Below are positions 8,459-15,895 of a stretch of DNA of 64,000 nt, piece after piece. Both the position numbers and the translations under genes were made by a program. Location: contig CAZNDO010000001.1 in assembly GCA_964571855.1 (NCBI GenBank), positions 496,001 through 560,000 on the forward strand, read 5' to 3'. The DNA is from CAYYFX01 sp964571855 (GTDB lineage: Bacteria > ARS69). Below the pieces are notes generated by a model that worked only from the letters and a program-made list of their open reading frames with translations, did not search any database and was not told where the DNA came from. The stretch's first letter is position 1. Each line of letters begins with the position of its first letter.

Positions 8459-8878
8459 TCACTCCCCCACCACGGTCACCACGACGCGGCGGTCCCGGGC
8501 GCGGTTGTCGAAGTCCACCAGGACGACCTGCTGCCACGTCCCGAGGAGCAGGCGGCCGGCGGCCACCGGCACCGTCACCGACGGACCGATCATGCTGGCG
8601 CGCACGTGGGAGTGGCCGTTGCCGTCATGCCACGTGCGGTCGTGCTCGTAGGGCAGGTCCCGCGGGGCGAGGCGCTCCATCGCGGCCGGGAAGTCCTGCC
8701 GCAGGCCCGGCTCGAACTCGATCGTGGTGATGCCGGCGGTGGAGCCGGGAACGAAGACGGTCACGGTGCCGTCGGTGACGCCGGACTGACGGACGGACTC
8801 GGCCACGCCGTCCGTGACGTCGTGCATCTCCCCGTTGCCGCGGGTGGAGAGGCGGAGTTCCAGGTGCCGGACCGTCAT
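8459..8878 (-). CDS. YjbQ/UPF0047 family protein
   Basis: The protein has 139 residues, the usual length for the YjbQ family. It carries the family signature: GMHDVT-like GEMHDVTDGV at the start, FVPGSTAGITTIEFEPGL, then the His-rich HDGNGHSHVRASMIGPSVTVPV and GTWQQVVLVDFDNRARDRRVVV at the end. Members have weak thiamin-phosphate synthase activity in vitro, but the physiological role is not settled. ATG at 8878 follows AAGGAG. It is convergent with the HAD gene, with one base between the stops, and has its own upstream -10. Confidence 0.88.
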   Translation of the reverse strand: MTVRHLELRLSTRGNGEMHDVTDGVAESVRQSGVTDGTVTVFVPGSTAGITTIEFEPGLRQDFPAAMERLAPRDLPYEHDRTWHDGNGHSHVRASMIGPSVTVPVAAGRLLLGTWQQVVLVDFDNRARDRRVVVTVVGE

Positions 8879-8903
8879 CGCGCGCTCCTTCCGGGGCGCG
8901 CGC

Positions 8904-8909
8904 ATGATA
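8904..8909 (-). promoter_or_regulatory. Extended -10 element of the yjbQ-like gene
   Basis: The minus strand reads CTGCTATCAT, an extended -10 (TGC before TATCAT). It lies 25 bases before the ATG, leaving a ~19-base leader with AAGGAG. No good -35 is seen. Confidence 0.45.
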
Positions 8910-8950
8910 GCAGCCCCGCCTCCCACCGCGGCACGGTGGCCCGATGCAGG

Positions 8951-9451
8951 CTAGTTTCGCCACTCGCTGAACACGTACCCCGCGTCCTTCTGCGACTCAT
9001 GGCACTGGAAGCACGCCGTGACTGCGTTCGCGCCGACGACCGGCTGCGCCGGGTCGCCCGCCGCGAAGCCCTCGAAGCCCCAGCCGCCCGTGCCGGCGAA
9101 CCGGCGGGCGTTGCGCTCCATGACGCCCAGCACCTTGCGCGGGCCTTCCGCGACGGCGGTCTCCGACGGGACGGTCTCCAGGAGATCGAACACGAACACG
9201 GCGCCGTCCGCGTAGCGCCCCGTGTCCAGGCCCTTGCGCGCCTTGTCGTTCGCGTAGATGTGATGCAGCCCGCCGAACGATTCGAACAGCGGATGGCCCT
9301 CGTTCAGGATCAGGGACTTCACGTGATGCCAGTTCCGGTATCCTTTCGGGAACGAGACCTCGGTCCCGTTCGAGGCGCGGGCGGTCACGAGGGCCGCGGA
9401 TGCGGCGGTGACGGCCGCCAGCGCGGCGGCCACGGCGAGGGTTCGGCGCAT
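8951..9451 (-). CDS. Cytochrome P460-family protein
   Basis: The protein has 166 residues. ATG at 9451 follows GGAGG. A signal peptide (MRRTLAVAAALAAVTAASAA) indicates export. FPKGYRNWHHVKS, the next motif, opens the cytochrome P460 fold, and ACFQCHESQKDAGYVFSEW at the C-terminus carries the C-x-x-C-H heme site. P460 proteins bind c-type heme; some oxidise hydroxylamine, but many, including this short type, have no known substrate. The Lys that forms the P460 cross-link cannot be checked by eye. It is divergent from an HxlR regulator at 9569, which is a likely controller. Confidence 0.85.
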   Translation of the reverse strand: MRRTLAVAAALAAVTAASAALVTARASNGTEVSFPKGYRNWHHVKSLILNEGHPLFESFGGLHHIYANDKARKGLDTGRYADGAVFVFDLLETVPSETAVAEGPRKVLGVMERNARRFAGTGGWGFEGFAAGDPAQPVVGANAVTACFQCHESQKDAGYVFSEWRN

Positions 9452-9502
9452 GGGATCCTCCGATTCCGTCGGGCGGTTCATCCGTCCGTCGTGCTCCCAC
9501 GC

Positions 9503-9557
9503 TAGGCTGGCGCCGGCGGGGTCCGGGAGTACGCACAATTCGGTGCGGTAGGCACCG
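9503..9557 (+). promoter_or_regulatory. hxlR-type regulator promoter and dyad
   Basis: GCTAGGCT (-10 candidate TAGGCT at 9503-9508) is followed by the perfect dyad CGGTGC-GGTAG-GCACCG (9541-9557). The dyad ends just before the ribosome site of the HxlR gene. It would be a natural site for autoregulation and for control of the divergent P460 gene. Confidence 0.4.
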
Positions 9558-9568
9558 GGAGGTCACCG

Positions 9569-9874
9569 ATGGCGCCCCCCGTGACGCGGATGGTGGAGGA
9601 CATCGTGGGCTGCAAGTGGTCGCTCACGGTGATCGCGCTGGTGCGGGACGGCGTGGTGCGCCCGGGGGCGATGGAGCGCCGCGTGCAGGGCCTCACCACG
9701 AAGGTGCTCAACGAGCGGCTCCGCAAGATGGTCCGCTTCGGCATCCTCGAGAAGCGCAGCTACCCGGAGATCCCGCCGCGCGTGGAGTACCGGCTCACGC
9801 GGTTCGGCCGGAAGTTCGTGGCGATCCTGGACCGGATCGACGCGCTGCAGGAGGAGGCGGACGGGGCGGTTTGA
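9569..9874 (+). CDS. HxlR-family transcriptional regulator
   Basis: The protein has 101 residues, the normal size for HxlR/MarR-like winged-helix regulators. The family pattern is clear: VEDIVGCKWSLTVIALVRDG at the start, LTTKVLNERLRKMVRFGILEKRSY as the recognition helix and wing, and RVEYRLTRFGRKFVAIL at the C-terminus. The usual Cys near the N-terminus (GCKW) is present; in some relatives this residue senses electrophiles or oxidants. The ribosome site GGGAGG precedes the ATG by seven bases. It probably regulates itself and the divergent cytochrome P460 gene, judged from the shared 117-base control region. Confidence 0.88.
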   Translation: MAPPVTRMVEDIVGCKWSLTVIALVRDGVVRPGAMERRVQGLTTKVLNERLRKMVRFGILEKRSYPEIPPRVEYRLTRFGRKFVAILDRIDALQEEADGAV

Positions 9875-9925
9875 GCGCCGGCCCCGCCCGGTCCCCCCGC
9901 GACCGCCGCCCCGCTCTCGCGAGTC

Positions 9926-10369
9926 TTACCGGTACGTGGCCTTCAGTCGACCCCACGTGTCCTGATCCACGGAGACCGTGCAGTTCGGGGACTGCAGGAA
10001 CGCCTCGTCTTCCGGATGGATGGGAAACTGCTGTGTGCGATCGCAATACCCGGTCGAGTACGCGGCGCCGGAGCCGTACCCGTAGATCAGCCACTCCTCG
10101 CCGAGATCGAATCCTTCCACACCGCACCACTGTTCGAGCGCCGCGGTGGACACGGTCACGGTGGCGGGAGGAGAGCCCCTCCACACCTGCGTGACGAGAA
10201 GGTCGACGTAGCGAATGTCGTCCACGACCGAGATCGCCTCGACCGTCCCGGAGAAGACCGCGTCGCAGTTGCAGAAGTTCTGCTGCGGGGTCACCGGGCT
10301 GCAGGAACAGGACCACGCAAGCGCGGGTCCCAGCAAGGCAGTGATCATTGCGATGGCAAGTGTTTTCAT
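9926..10369 (-). CDS. Secreted NTR/TIMP-like Cys-rich protein with WGRLK tail
   Basis: The protein has 147 residues. ATG at 10369 follows GGAGG. The signal peptide (MKTLAIAMITALLGPALAWS) is followed directly by CSCSPVTPQQNFCNCDAVFSGTVEAI. A Cys-x-Cys at the mature N-terminus with a later F..aD.vF.G.V strand is the start of the netrin-like (NTR) fold found in tissue inhibitors of metalloproteases. More Cys residues (QWCGVEGF, TGYCDRT, SPNCTV) fit disulfides. The extreme C-terminus is DTWGRLKATYR, the same tail as in the beta-helix proteins at 5772 and 34786. The role is unknown. Inhibition of secreted metalloproteases would be speculation. Confidence 0.75.
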   Translation of the reverse strand: MKTLAIAMITALLGPALAWSCSCSPVTPQQNFCNCDAVFSGTVEAISVVDDIRYVDLLVTQVWRGSPPATVTVSTAALEQWCGVEGFDLGEEWLIYGYGSGAAYSTGYCDRTQQFPIHPEDEAFLQSPNCTVSVDQDTWGRLKATYR

Positions 10370-10400
10370 GGGCACGCCTCCTGGTGCCGAGGGCTCATTC

Positions 10401-10430
10401 AGCTTAGGCTGCCGGAGAGCCACGATTCAA
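10401..10430 (-). promoter_or_regulatory. Putative promoter of the NTR-like gene
   Basis: On the minus strand TTGAAT (10425-10430) and TAAGCT (10401-10406) are 18 bases apart. The predicted transcript starts about 25 bases before the ATG. Confidence 0.45.
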
Positions 10431-10464
10431 GATGCCCGATGGTCCAGAACTGCAGGGGCAACCA

Positions 10465-10620
10465 TCAGCGTGTCCCTGCAATCCAGGACTCCATGAACCT
10501 GCGTGGCGTGACGATCGCGACACCCCGGTGGGATGCGGGGAAGTGCCGTGCGTTGTCCGTGACGCGACATCGGGCGGCGCCCGCCACCGCCGTCGCCAGG
10601 ATCCCGGCCAGGGACGTCAG
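10465..10620 (-). pseudogene. C-terminal remnant of a PIN-domain (VapC-like) toxin
   Basis: Directly after the Phd antitoxin, the minus strand encodes a ~51-residue tail: LAGILATAVAGAA, then VTDNARHFP, GVAIVTP and RRFMESWIAG, then TGA at 10465. This is the end of a PIN domain (T-x-N-x-x-H-F strand and the final IVTP..F helix). The N-terminal two thirds, with the catalytic acidic residues, are missing, and no start codon or ribosome site fits. The frame differs from that of the antitoxin. A deletion of the toxin N-terminus with the antitoxin kept is the simplest reading. Confidence 0.6.
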
Positions 10621-10937
10621 GCGCTCTTCCGCTTGCGGCGGGCGGCCGTACGGGCTTCCCCGATCGCCTTGTTGACGTCGTCCAGGGCCAGGAGATCGAG
10701 GCCGCGTCTACGGGAATGCGCCTGCAACGCGGCGAGGCCCCGGGAAGCGGGCAGCAGCTTCTCCAGCAGCTCGTACAGGTCCTCCATGGACACGATGGCG
10801 CCGATGGGCTTTCCGTTCCGCTCCACCACGAAACGCGCCTTTCCCTCCTGGACGAGGTCGAGGACCTGACCGAACTGCGTGCGGGCGTACTGTGCGGGCA
10901 GGGTCTTGATCACGGGCGGTTTCGTCTGCCTTGCCAT
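10617..10937 (-). CDS. Phd/YefM-family antitoxin
   Basis: The protein has 106 residues. The N-terminal half has the Phd/YefM DNA-binding fold: LPAQYARTQFGQVLDLVQEGKARFVVERNGKPIGAIVSMEDLYELLE. The C-terminal half is basic and helical (SRRRGLDLLALDDVNKAIGEARTAARRKRK), as in antitoxins paired with PIN toxins. The promoter carries a dyad fit for autorepression. The partner toxin downstream is only a fragment, so this is an orphan antitoxin. The ribosome site GAGG precedes the ATG at 10937 by five bases. Confidence 0.82.
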   Translation of the reverse strand: MARQTKPPVIKTLPAQYARTQFGQVLDLVQEGKARFVVERNGKPIGAIVSMEDLYELLEKLLPASRGLAALQAHSRRRGLDLLALDDVNKAIGEARTAARRKRKSA

Positions 10938-10955
10938 GCGGACCTCACAGATCAA

Positions 10956-11000
10956 TCCATCAATCGATGGAGGTGTAGGCCGCGGGCGCGAGCCCGTCAA
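10956..11000 (-). promoter_or_regulatory. Antitoxin promoter with palindromic operator
   Basis: TTGACG (10995-11000) and TACACC (10972-10977) are 17 bases apart on the minus strand. Just downstream is the dyad TCCATC-N4-GATGGA (10956-10971), overlapping the expected transcription start. This is the normal place for a Phd-type autorepressor site. Confidence 0.55.
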
Positions 11001-11093
11001 GCGCCGGGCAGCCGGCGACAACCGGGCGGTTCTTGCCCATCAACCGCGCTTCGGGCAGGATCGCCGAGGTCCTTGCGAGCCTGGAGGGGCACC

Positions 11094-11612
11094 GTGGCGA
11101 ACTCCCACGTCGAGGTCTGGCTGCGCGGTCCCGTCCCCCGCGTCTCTCCCCACCTCCAGCCCGCCGCCCACGCGCTCCTCCACGTGCGCGAGGAGGTCCG
11201 CGCCGTGGCCGCCGGCCTGGATGCCGCCACGCTGCACGCCTCCCCCGGCGGCGCCGCCACGCCGGCGTTCCACCTGTTCCACATGGCGGGGGCCCTGGAG
11301 CGGCTGTTCACGTACGCGCGCGGCGAAGCGCTCTCGGACGCCCAGCGCGCGGCCCTCGACGAGGAGAAGGCCGGCGTCCGGCGGGACCGCACGGCGGAGG
11401 AGCTGGTGCACCGCGTGGAGTCCGCCGTGGATCACGCGCTGGAACAGCTCCGGGCCACGCCCGACGCGCAGCTCGCGGCGCCGCGGACGGTGGGGCGGGC
11501 GGCGCTGCCGTCCACCGTGCTCGGGCTCCTGTACCACGGGGCGGAGCACTCCGCGCGCCACCTCGGGCAGCTCGCCACCACGGTGAAGATCCTCCGCGCG
11601 GCGGCGCGATGA
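11094..11612 (+). CDS. DinB-family protein
   Basis: The protein has 172 residues from GTG at 11094, with GGAGGGG upstream. It shows the four-helix DinB/DUF664 pattern: the helix HLFHMAGALERLFTYARG with a metal-binding His, RTAEELVHRVESAVDHALEQL, and the final LLYHGAEHSARHLGQLATTVKILR with the second and third His ligands. DinB proteins are thiol- or metal-dependent enzymes (bacillithiol and mycothiol transferases in some species), but the substrate here is unknown. The stop overlaps the start of the DUF819 gene (ATGA). Confidence 0.85.
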   Translation: MANSHVEVWLRGPVPRVSPHLQPAAHALLHVREEVRAVAAGLDAATLHASPGGAATPAFHLFHMAGALERLFTYARGEALSDAQRAALDEEKAGVRRDRTAEELVHRVESAVDHALEQLRATPDAQLAAPRTVGRAALPSTVLGLLYHGAEHSARHLGQLATTVKILRAAAR

Positions 11613-12862
11613 ACGAGCCCACGGCACTCCTCACGAACGACGCCGCGGTCCTCGGCCTCCTGGCATTGACGCTGGGCATCGTCTTCCGCACGTCGCGCAG
11701 CACGCACCCTTTGTTCGCGCGGTTCTACCGGTTCGTGCCGGCGCTGCTGCTGTGCTACTTCATCCCGTCGCTCTACAACACGTTCGGCATCGTGGATCCG
11801 GAGCAGTCCCGGCTGTACTTCGTGGCGTCGCGGTACCTGCTGCCGGCCACCATCGTTCTGCTCACGCTGTCCGTGGACGTGCCGGCCATCCTGCGGCTCG
11901 GGCCGAAGGCGCTCATCCTGTTCCTCACCGGGTCCGCGGGTGTCCTGTTCGGCGGGCCGCTGGCGCTCCTGCTCTTCTCGTGGATCCACCCGGAGTCCGT
12001 GGCCGGCCACGGCCCCGACGCCGTGTGGCGCGGCCTCACCACCGTGGCCGGAAGCTGGATCGGCGGGAGCGCCAACCAGACCGCCATGAAGGAGGTCTTC
12101 GGGGTCTCGGACTCCGTGTTCTCGGCGATGGTGGCCGTGGACGTGCTCGTGGCGAACGTGTGGATGGCGTTCCTCCTGTGGCTCGCCGGGGAGTCCACGC
12201 GCATCGACGCGCGCAACGGCGCCGACACCTCCGCCCTGAAGGAGCTGCAGGCGCGCGTGGAGCGGTTCGAGGCGGAGCACGTGCGCCCGGCGTCCTTGCC
12301 AGAGCTGATCTCCATCGTGGCCATCGCGTTCGGGATCACCGGGGCGTCGCATCTGGCGGCGGACGCGCTCGGGCCGTGGATCGCGAGGACCGCGCCGCAC
12401 CTGGACCGGTTCAGCCTCACCAGCACCTTCTTCTGGCTCATCGTGCTGGCCACCACGGGCGGGTTGGCGCTGTCGTTCACGCCGGCGCGGCGGCTGGAGG
12501 GCGCGGGGGCGTCGAAGCTGGGGTCCGTGCTGCTGTACGTGCTCATCGCCACGATCGGCATGGGCATGGATCTGGGCGCCGTGCTGGAGCGACCGTGGCT
12601 CTTCGCGCTGGGCGGCGTGTGGATCGCGTTCCACGGGGCGCTCCTGGCGATCGTGGCGCGGGCCATCCGCGCGCCGGTCTTCTACTTCGCGGTGGCCAGC
12701 CAGGCGAACATCGGGGGTGCGGCGTCCGCGCCGGTGGTGGCGTCGGCGTTCCACCCGTCGCTGGCGCCGGTGGGCGTGCTGCTTGCCGTGCTGGGGTACG
12801 TCCTGGGGACGTACGCCGCCTGGATCTGCGGGCAGATCATGCGGCTGGTGGCGCCGGCCTGA
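11609..12862 (+). CDS. DUF819-family membrane protein
   Basis: The protein has 417 residues and about ten transmembrane helices. The family pattern is FVPALLLCYFIPSLYNTFGIVD near residue 35, followed by SASR-like FVASRYLLPATIVLLTLSVDVPAILRLGPKAL, then GSWIGGSANQTAMKEVFGVSD. The second half repeats the fold (ATIGMGMDLGAV, ASQANIGGAASAPVVASAFHPSLAPVGVLLAVLGYVLG), giving the two inverted halves of a BASS/CPA-like transporter. The substrate of DUF819 proteins is not established. It is translationally coupled to the DinB gene. A soluble acidic linker (ELQARVERFEAEHV) separates the halves. Confidence 0.87.
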   Translation: MNEPTALLTNDAAVLGLLALTLGIVFRTSRSTHPLFARFYRFVPALLLCYFIPSLYNTFGIVDPEQSRLYFVASRYLLPATIVLLTLSVDVPAILRLGPKALILFLTGSAGVLFGGPLALLLFSWIHPESVAGHGPDAVWRGLTTVAGSWIGGSANQTAMKEVFGVSDSVFSAMVAVDVLVANVWMAFLLWLAGESTRIDARNGADTSALKELQARVERFEAEHVRPASLPELISIVAIAFGITGASHLAADALGPWIARTAPHLDRFSLTSTFFWLIVLATTGGLALSFTPARRLEGAGASKLGSVLLYVLIATIGMGMDLGAVLERPWLFALGGVWIAFHGALLAIVARAIRAPVFYFAVASQANIGGAASAPVVASAFHPSLAPVGVLLAVLGYVLGTYAAWICGQIMRLVAPA

Positions 12863-12979
12863 CGCGGGCGATCGCGCAGCGCGCCGGCCGACGCGGTGTC
12901 GATCCGGCGGCGGGTCGAACGTCTTCGGGTGCGCGGTTGTGCCTCACGCCCGTCGTCCGTCACCGAACGGAGGTTCGCC

Positions 12980-13540
12980 ATGGTCCGTCCCATCGCCCTC
13001 GCGCTGCTGTCCGGCGCTGCCGTGGTCGCTGCCGTGGTCGCTGCCGCGGCCGCCGCCCCCGTCCCCGCGCCCCCGGAGCGCACGCCGGTGGCCTTCGAGC
13101 GCTTCCGCGCCCTCACCGGCGCCTGGGTCGGCCGCAGCACGAAGGGCTGGACGGAGGAGATCACGTACAAGTCCATCGCCGGCGGCTCGGCCGTTCTGGA
13201 GGTCTCCTTCGACGCCCACCCGGACGAGACCATGGTCACCCTCGTCCACCCGGACGGCGACCGCCTCCTCCTCACGCATTACTGCGTGGCGAGGAACCAG
13301 CCGCGGCTGGTCCTGACCGCCGCGAACGAGGACGCGTCCGAGATGACGTTCGAGTTCCTGGACGGGACGAACCTGCCGAGCCGCGACAAGGGCCACATGG
13401 ACAAGGTCGTCTTCCGCTTCGCGGACGACGGCTCGTTCCCGTCCCAGTGGACGTGGTACCAGGACGGCCAGGAGAGCTGGATGGAGGAGATCCGGCACGT
13501 GCGCGCGGAGGCGGCGCCGGCGGAGGAGCGCGCGAGGTGA
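12980..13540 (+). CDS. Secreted protein, unknown function
   Basis: The protein has 186 residues. ATG at 12980 follows GGAGG. The first ~28 residues form an Ala/Val-rich signal peptide (MVRPIALALLSGAAVVAAVVA). The mature protein begins FERFRALTGAWVGRSTKGWTEEITY and continues as a lipocalin-like beta sandwich (GGSAVLEVSFDAHPDETMVTLVHPDGDRLLLTHYC...NQPRL). This G.W.G.S.KGW.EE pattern is common in uncharacterised exported proteins of FCB and acidobacterial genomes. There is one Cys, so no disulfide. It stands alone, convergent with the ATPase gene. No function can be assigned. Confidence 0.75.
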   Translation: MVRPIALALLSGAAVVAAVVAAAAAAPVPAPPERTPVAFERFRALTGAWVGRSTKGWTEEITYKSIAGGSAVLEVSFDAHPDETMVTLVHPDGDRLLLTHYCVARNQPRLVLTAANEDASEMTFEFLDGTNLPSRDKGHMDKVVFRFADDGSFPSQWTWYQDGQESWMEEIRHVRAEAAPAEERAR

Positions 13541-13566
13541 CGTGAGGCCGCTTCGCCAACGGGCTC

Positions 13567-14766
13567 TTACGTGATCCAGTGCGACGGCGGCTTCGCCAGG
13601 AACTCCTCGACGGACACGCCGTCGCCGCCGACCAGGAGCTTCCGCGCGGCACGGTGGCTCTCCCCGAACGCGGCCATGCCGGGCAGCGAGTCGCGGCGCC
13701 GGCCGCTCTTCACCTCGATGGCCGTCACCGTGCGACCGGCCCGCACCACAAAGTCCACCTCGTGGTTGCGCTCGCGCCAGTAGTACACCTCGCATGTTCC
13801 GGACGCCGCGGCATTGGCCAAGTGCGCGCCCACGGCGGACTCGACCAAGCGGCCCCAGGCCTCGCGATCGGCGCGCGCCTCCGCGAGCCCGAGGTCCGAC
13901 TGCGCGCTCATCAGGGCGGTGTTCAAGACCTGGAGCTTGGGACTGGACGCGCGGGTCCGCACCGCGCGGCCGAAGTACTTCGAGAGGCCCGTGAGAAGCC
14001 CCGCCGCCGCGAGCAGTTCCAGGTAGTGGGCGAGCGTGGTCGTGTTGCCGGCATCGTGGAGCTGGCCGACCATCTTCGTGTAGGACAGCACCTGCCCGGA
14101 GTACCGGCAACCCAGCTCGAAGAAGCGCCGCAGGAGGGCGGGCTTGTCCACGCGGGTCAGGAGCAGCACGTCGCGGCCGATCGTGGTCTCGATCAGCGAG
14201 TCCAGCACGTACCGCCGCCACCTGTCCGGCGACTCCACGAGCGGCGCGGCCCCCGGATATCCGCCGAAGTAGAGGTACTGCTCGAGCGAGAGCCCGAACG
14301 CCTCGCGCATCTCCGGGTAGGACCAGTGCGGGAGCCGCAGCATTTCGAAGCGCCCGGCGAGGCTCTCAGTCAGTCCCTGCTGCACGAGCAGCGGCGCGGA
14401 ACCGAGCAGCACGACCTTCAGCGGGCGGCGGGCGCGCGTGTCCTCGTCCCACAGCCGCTTGACGGACTCGGCCCAGCCCTGGGCCTTCTGCACCTCGTCC
14501 AGGACCAGGATCGCGCCGCGCTTCCCCGCCTCGAGCCGGGCAGCATCCCACTGCGTGGCGATCCACTCCGGCCCCTGCAGGGTCGGCTCGTCGGCGCTGA
14601 CGAAGCGCACCGGCAGGCCGGCCTGCTCCACGACCTGCTGCACGAGGGTGGTCTTCCCCACCTGCCGCGCCCCCGCCACGACCTGCAGGAACCGGCGTGG
14701 CTCGGCCAGGCGGCGGGCGAGTTCGGCCCCGTGGGGGCGTTCGAAGGTGCTGGACCGTTTACTCAT
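13567..14766 (-). CDS. AAA ATPase with C-terminal DUF4143 domain
   Basis: The protein has 399 residues. VVAGARQVGKTTLVQQ is the Walker A loop, and RGAILVLDEVQKAQGW is Walker B with the usual D-E-V-Q. The AAA part ends near residue 200 and is followed by the DUF4143 domain with its winged helix and nuclease-like C-terminus (CEVYYWRERNHEVDFVVRAGRTVTAIEVKSGRR), which keeps the D-F-V and E-V-K-S residues of a restriction-like fold. The physiological role of the family is unknown. ATG at 14766 is preceded by an in-frame GTG at 14769; neither has a ribosome site, so the mRNA is probably near-leaderless. Two palindromes cover the promoter and the start. Confidence 0.85.
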   Translation of the reverse strand: MSKRSSTFERPHGAELARRLAEPRRFLQVVAGARQVGKTTLVQQVVEQAGLPVRFVSADEPTLQGPEWIATQWDAARLEAGKRGAILVLDEVQKAQGWAESVKRLWDEDTRARRPLKVVLLGSAPLLVQQGLTESLAGRFEMLRLPHWSYPEMREAFGLSLEQYLYFGGYPGAAPLVESPDRWRRYVLDSLIETTIGRDVLLLTRVDKPALLRRFFELGCRYSGQVLSYTKMVGQLHDAGNTTTLAHYLELLAAAGLLTGLSKYFGRAVRTRASSPKLQVLNTALMSAQSDLGLAEARADREAWGRLVESAVGAHLANAAASGTCEVYYWRERNHEVDFVVRAGRTVTAIEVKSGRRRDSLPGMAAFGESHRAARKLLVGGDGVSVEEFLAKPPSHWIT

Positions 14767-14805
14767 CACGTTGAGTAATTTTACTCAATACGTTGAGTAC
14801 GTCAA
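14759..14805 (-). promoter_or_regulatory. DUF4143 gene promoter with two TACTCA/TGAGTA operators
   Basis: On the minus strand TTGACG (14800-14805) and TAAAAT (14778-14783) are 16 bases apart. One dyad, TACTCA-N6-TGAGTA (14782-14799), fills the spacer. A second, TTACTCA-N6-TGAGTAA (14759-14778), runs from the -10 over the start codon. Their centres are 22 bases apart. This looks like autoregulation. The start codon lies 8-11 bases after the -10, so the transcript has almost no leader. Confidence 0.65.
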
Positions 14806-14884
14806 GTCCGGGCCCACGACGTACTGCGAACCCCGTGGAGGCCACGAGGCTTCGCAGTAGGCTGCGTAGTTCGAGCCGCAGTCC

Positions 14885-15811
14885 CTACGTCCTCCCGACC
14901 CTCCACCACGCCTCCCCCTCGGCCATCCCCTCGGCGTAGCTCCGCCTCGGCGCCCAGCCCAGGCCGCGCAGCCGCGACGTGTCCCACTTCCCCGTCCAGT
15001 ACTGCCCCGGGGACAGCTCCGCCCGCGCGCGCCGCGGCGGCTCGGGGCAGCCGGGGAACCAGCGGCGCACGTCGGCTACGTAGTCCCACCACGCGGCGTG
15101 GCCGTCCACCACGTTGTAGGCGTGGCCGACGGAGCGGTCGTCCGCCAGCACGTGGAGGAGCGCGTCGGCGAGGTTGTCCACGTGGACCCAGGACCAGGAG
15201 TTCGCGCCGTCGTCCAGGAGCGGCCACTTGCCGTCGCGGATGCGTTCCGGGATGCGCACCGCCCACGTGGACGTGGCGTGCGCGCCGAGGATCGCGGTGG
15301 GGCGGAGGATCGTGGCGGCGAGGCCGTCTTCGATGGCGGCGAACACGGCGCGGTCGCCCTCCGCCTTGGTCCAGCCGTAGGGATCGCCGCCGGTCTTGAG
15401 CGGCGCGTCCTCGTTCACGAGGTCCGGGTTCGACGCGAGGTCGTACACGGCCACCGTGGAGATCTGCACCCAGCGCGGAACGCCGGCGGCGCGCGCCGCC
15501 GCGAGCAAGGTGCGCGTGCCCTCCGCGTTCACCTGCCGCGCGACCGCCTCGTCCGGGCCGCCGGTAGCGGCGTTGTGGACGACGATGTCGGCGCCGGCCG
15601 CCGCGGCCTGGGCGGCCGCAGGGTCCGCGAAGTCCCCCACGAGCTCCTCGGCCCGACCGGACACGCGCGGGTCCAGCGACCCCGCGCGCCGGACCATCGC
15701 GCGGACCTTCGCGCCTTCGTCCAGGAGCCGCGCGGCCAGCCGCGTGCCCACGAAGCCGTTCGCTCCGGTGAGGAGCACGGTTCGCCCCCGGATTCCCTTT
15801 CCGCCTGCCAT
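14885..15811 (-). CDS. NAD-dependent epimerase/dehydratase (extended SDR)
   Basis: The protein has 308 residues. VLLTGANGFVGTRLAARLLDEG is the G-x-x-G-x-x-G NAD-binding loop. DIVVHNAA, the next strand, and DPYGWTKAEGDR with the Y-x-x-x-K pair show an extended short-chain dehydrogenase. ILRPTAILGAHATSTWA and VHVDNLADALLHVL are conserved in nucleoside-diphosphate-sugar epimerases and 3beta-HSD-like enzymes. The catalytic Ser is in QISTVAVY. The substrate is not identifiable. ATG at 15811 follows GGAGGG. It shares an 84-base divergent region with the SIMPL gene. Confidence 0.86.
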   Translation of the reverse strand: MAGGKGIRGRTVLLTGANGFVGTRLAARLLDEGAKVRAMVRRAGSLDPRVSGRAEELVGDFADPAAAQAAAAGADIVVHNAATGGPDEAVARQVNAEGTRTLLAAARAAGVPRWVQISTVAVYDLASNPDLVNEDAPLKTGGDPYGWTKAEGDRAVFAAIEDGLAATILRPTAILGAHATSTWAVRIPERIRDGKWPLLDDGANSWSWVHVDNLADALLHVLADDRSVGHAYNVVDGHAAWWDYVADVRRWFPGCPEPPRRARAELSPGQYWTGKWDTSRLRGLGWAPRRSYAEGMAEGEAWWRVGRT

Positions 15812-15854
15812 GCGCGCCCTCCGTTCGCCCGTGGCCGCCGCCGCGTTCCGTGGC

Positions 15855-15860
15855 TAGAAT
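15855..15860 (+). promoter_or_regulatory. -10 element of the SIMPL gene
   Basis: GGCTAGAAT ends at 15860, with TAGAAT one base off the TATAAT consensus. No good -35 is seen. It lies 36 bases before the ATG. Confidence 0.4.
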
Positions 15861-15895
15861 GGCCGCCAGTCTGACGGAGTCGGAGGGAGATTGCC

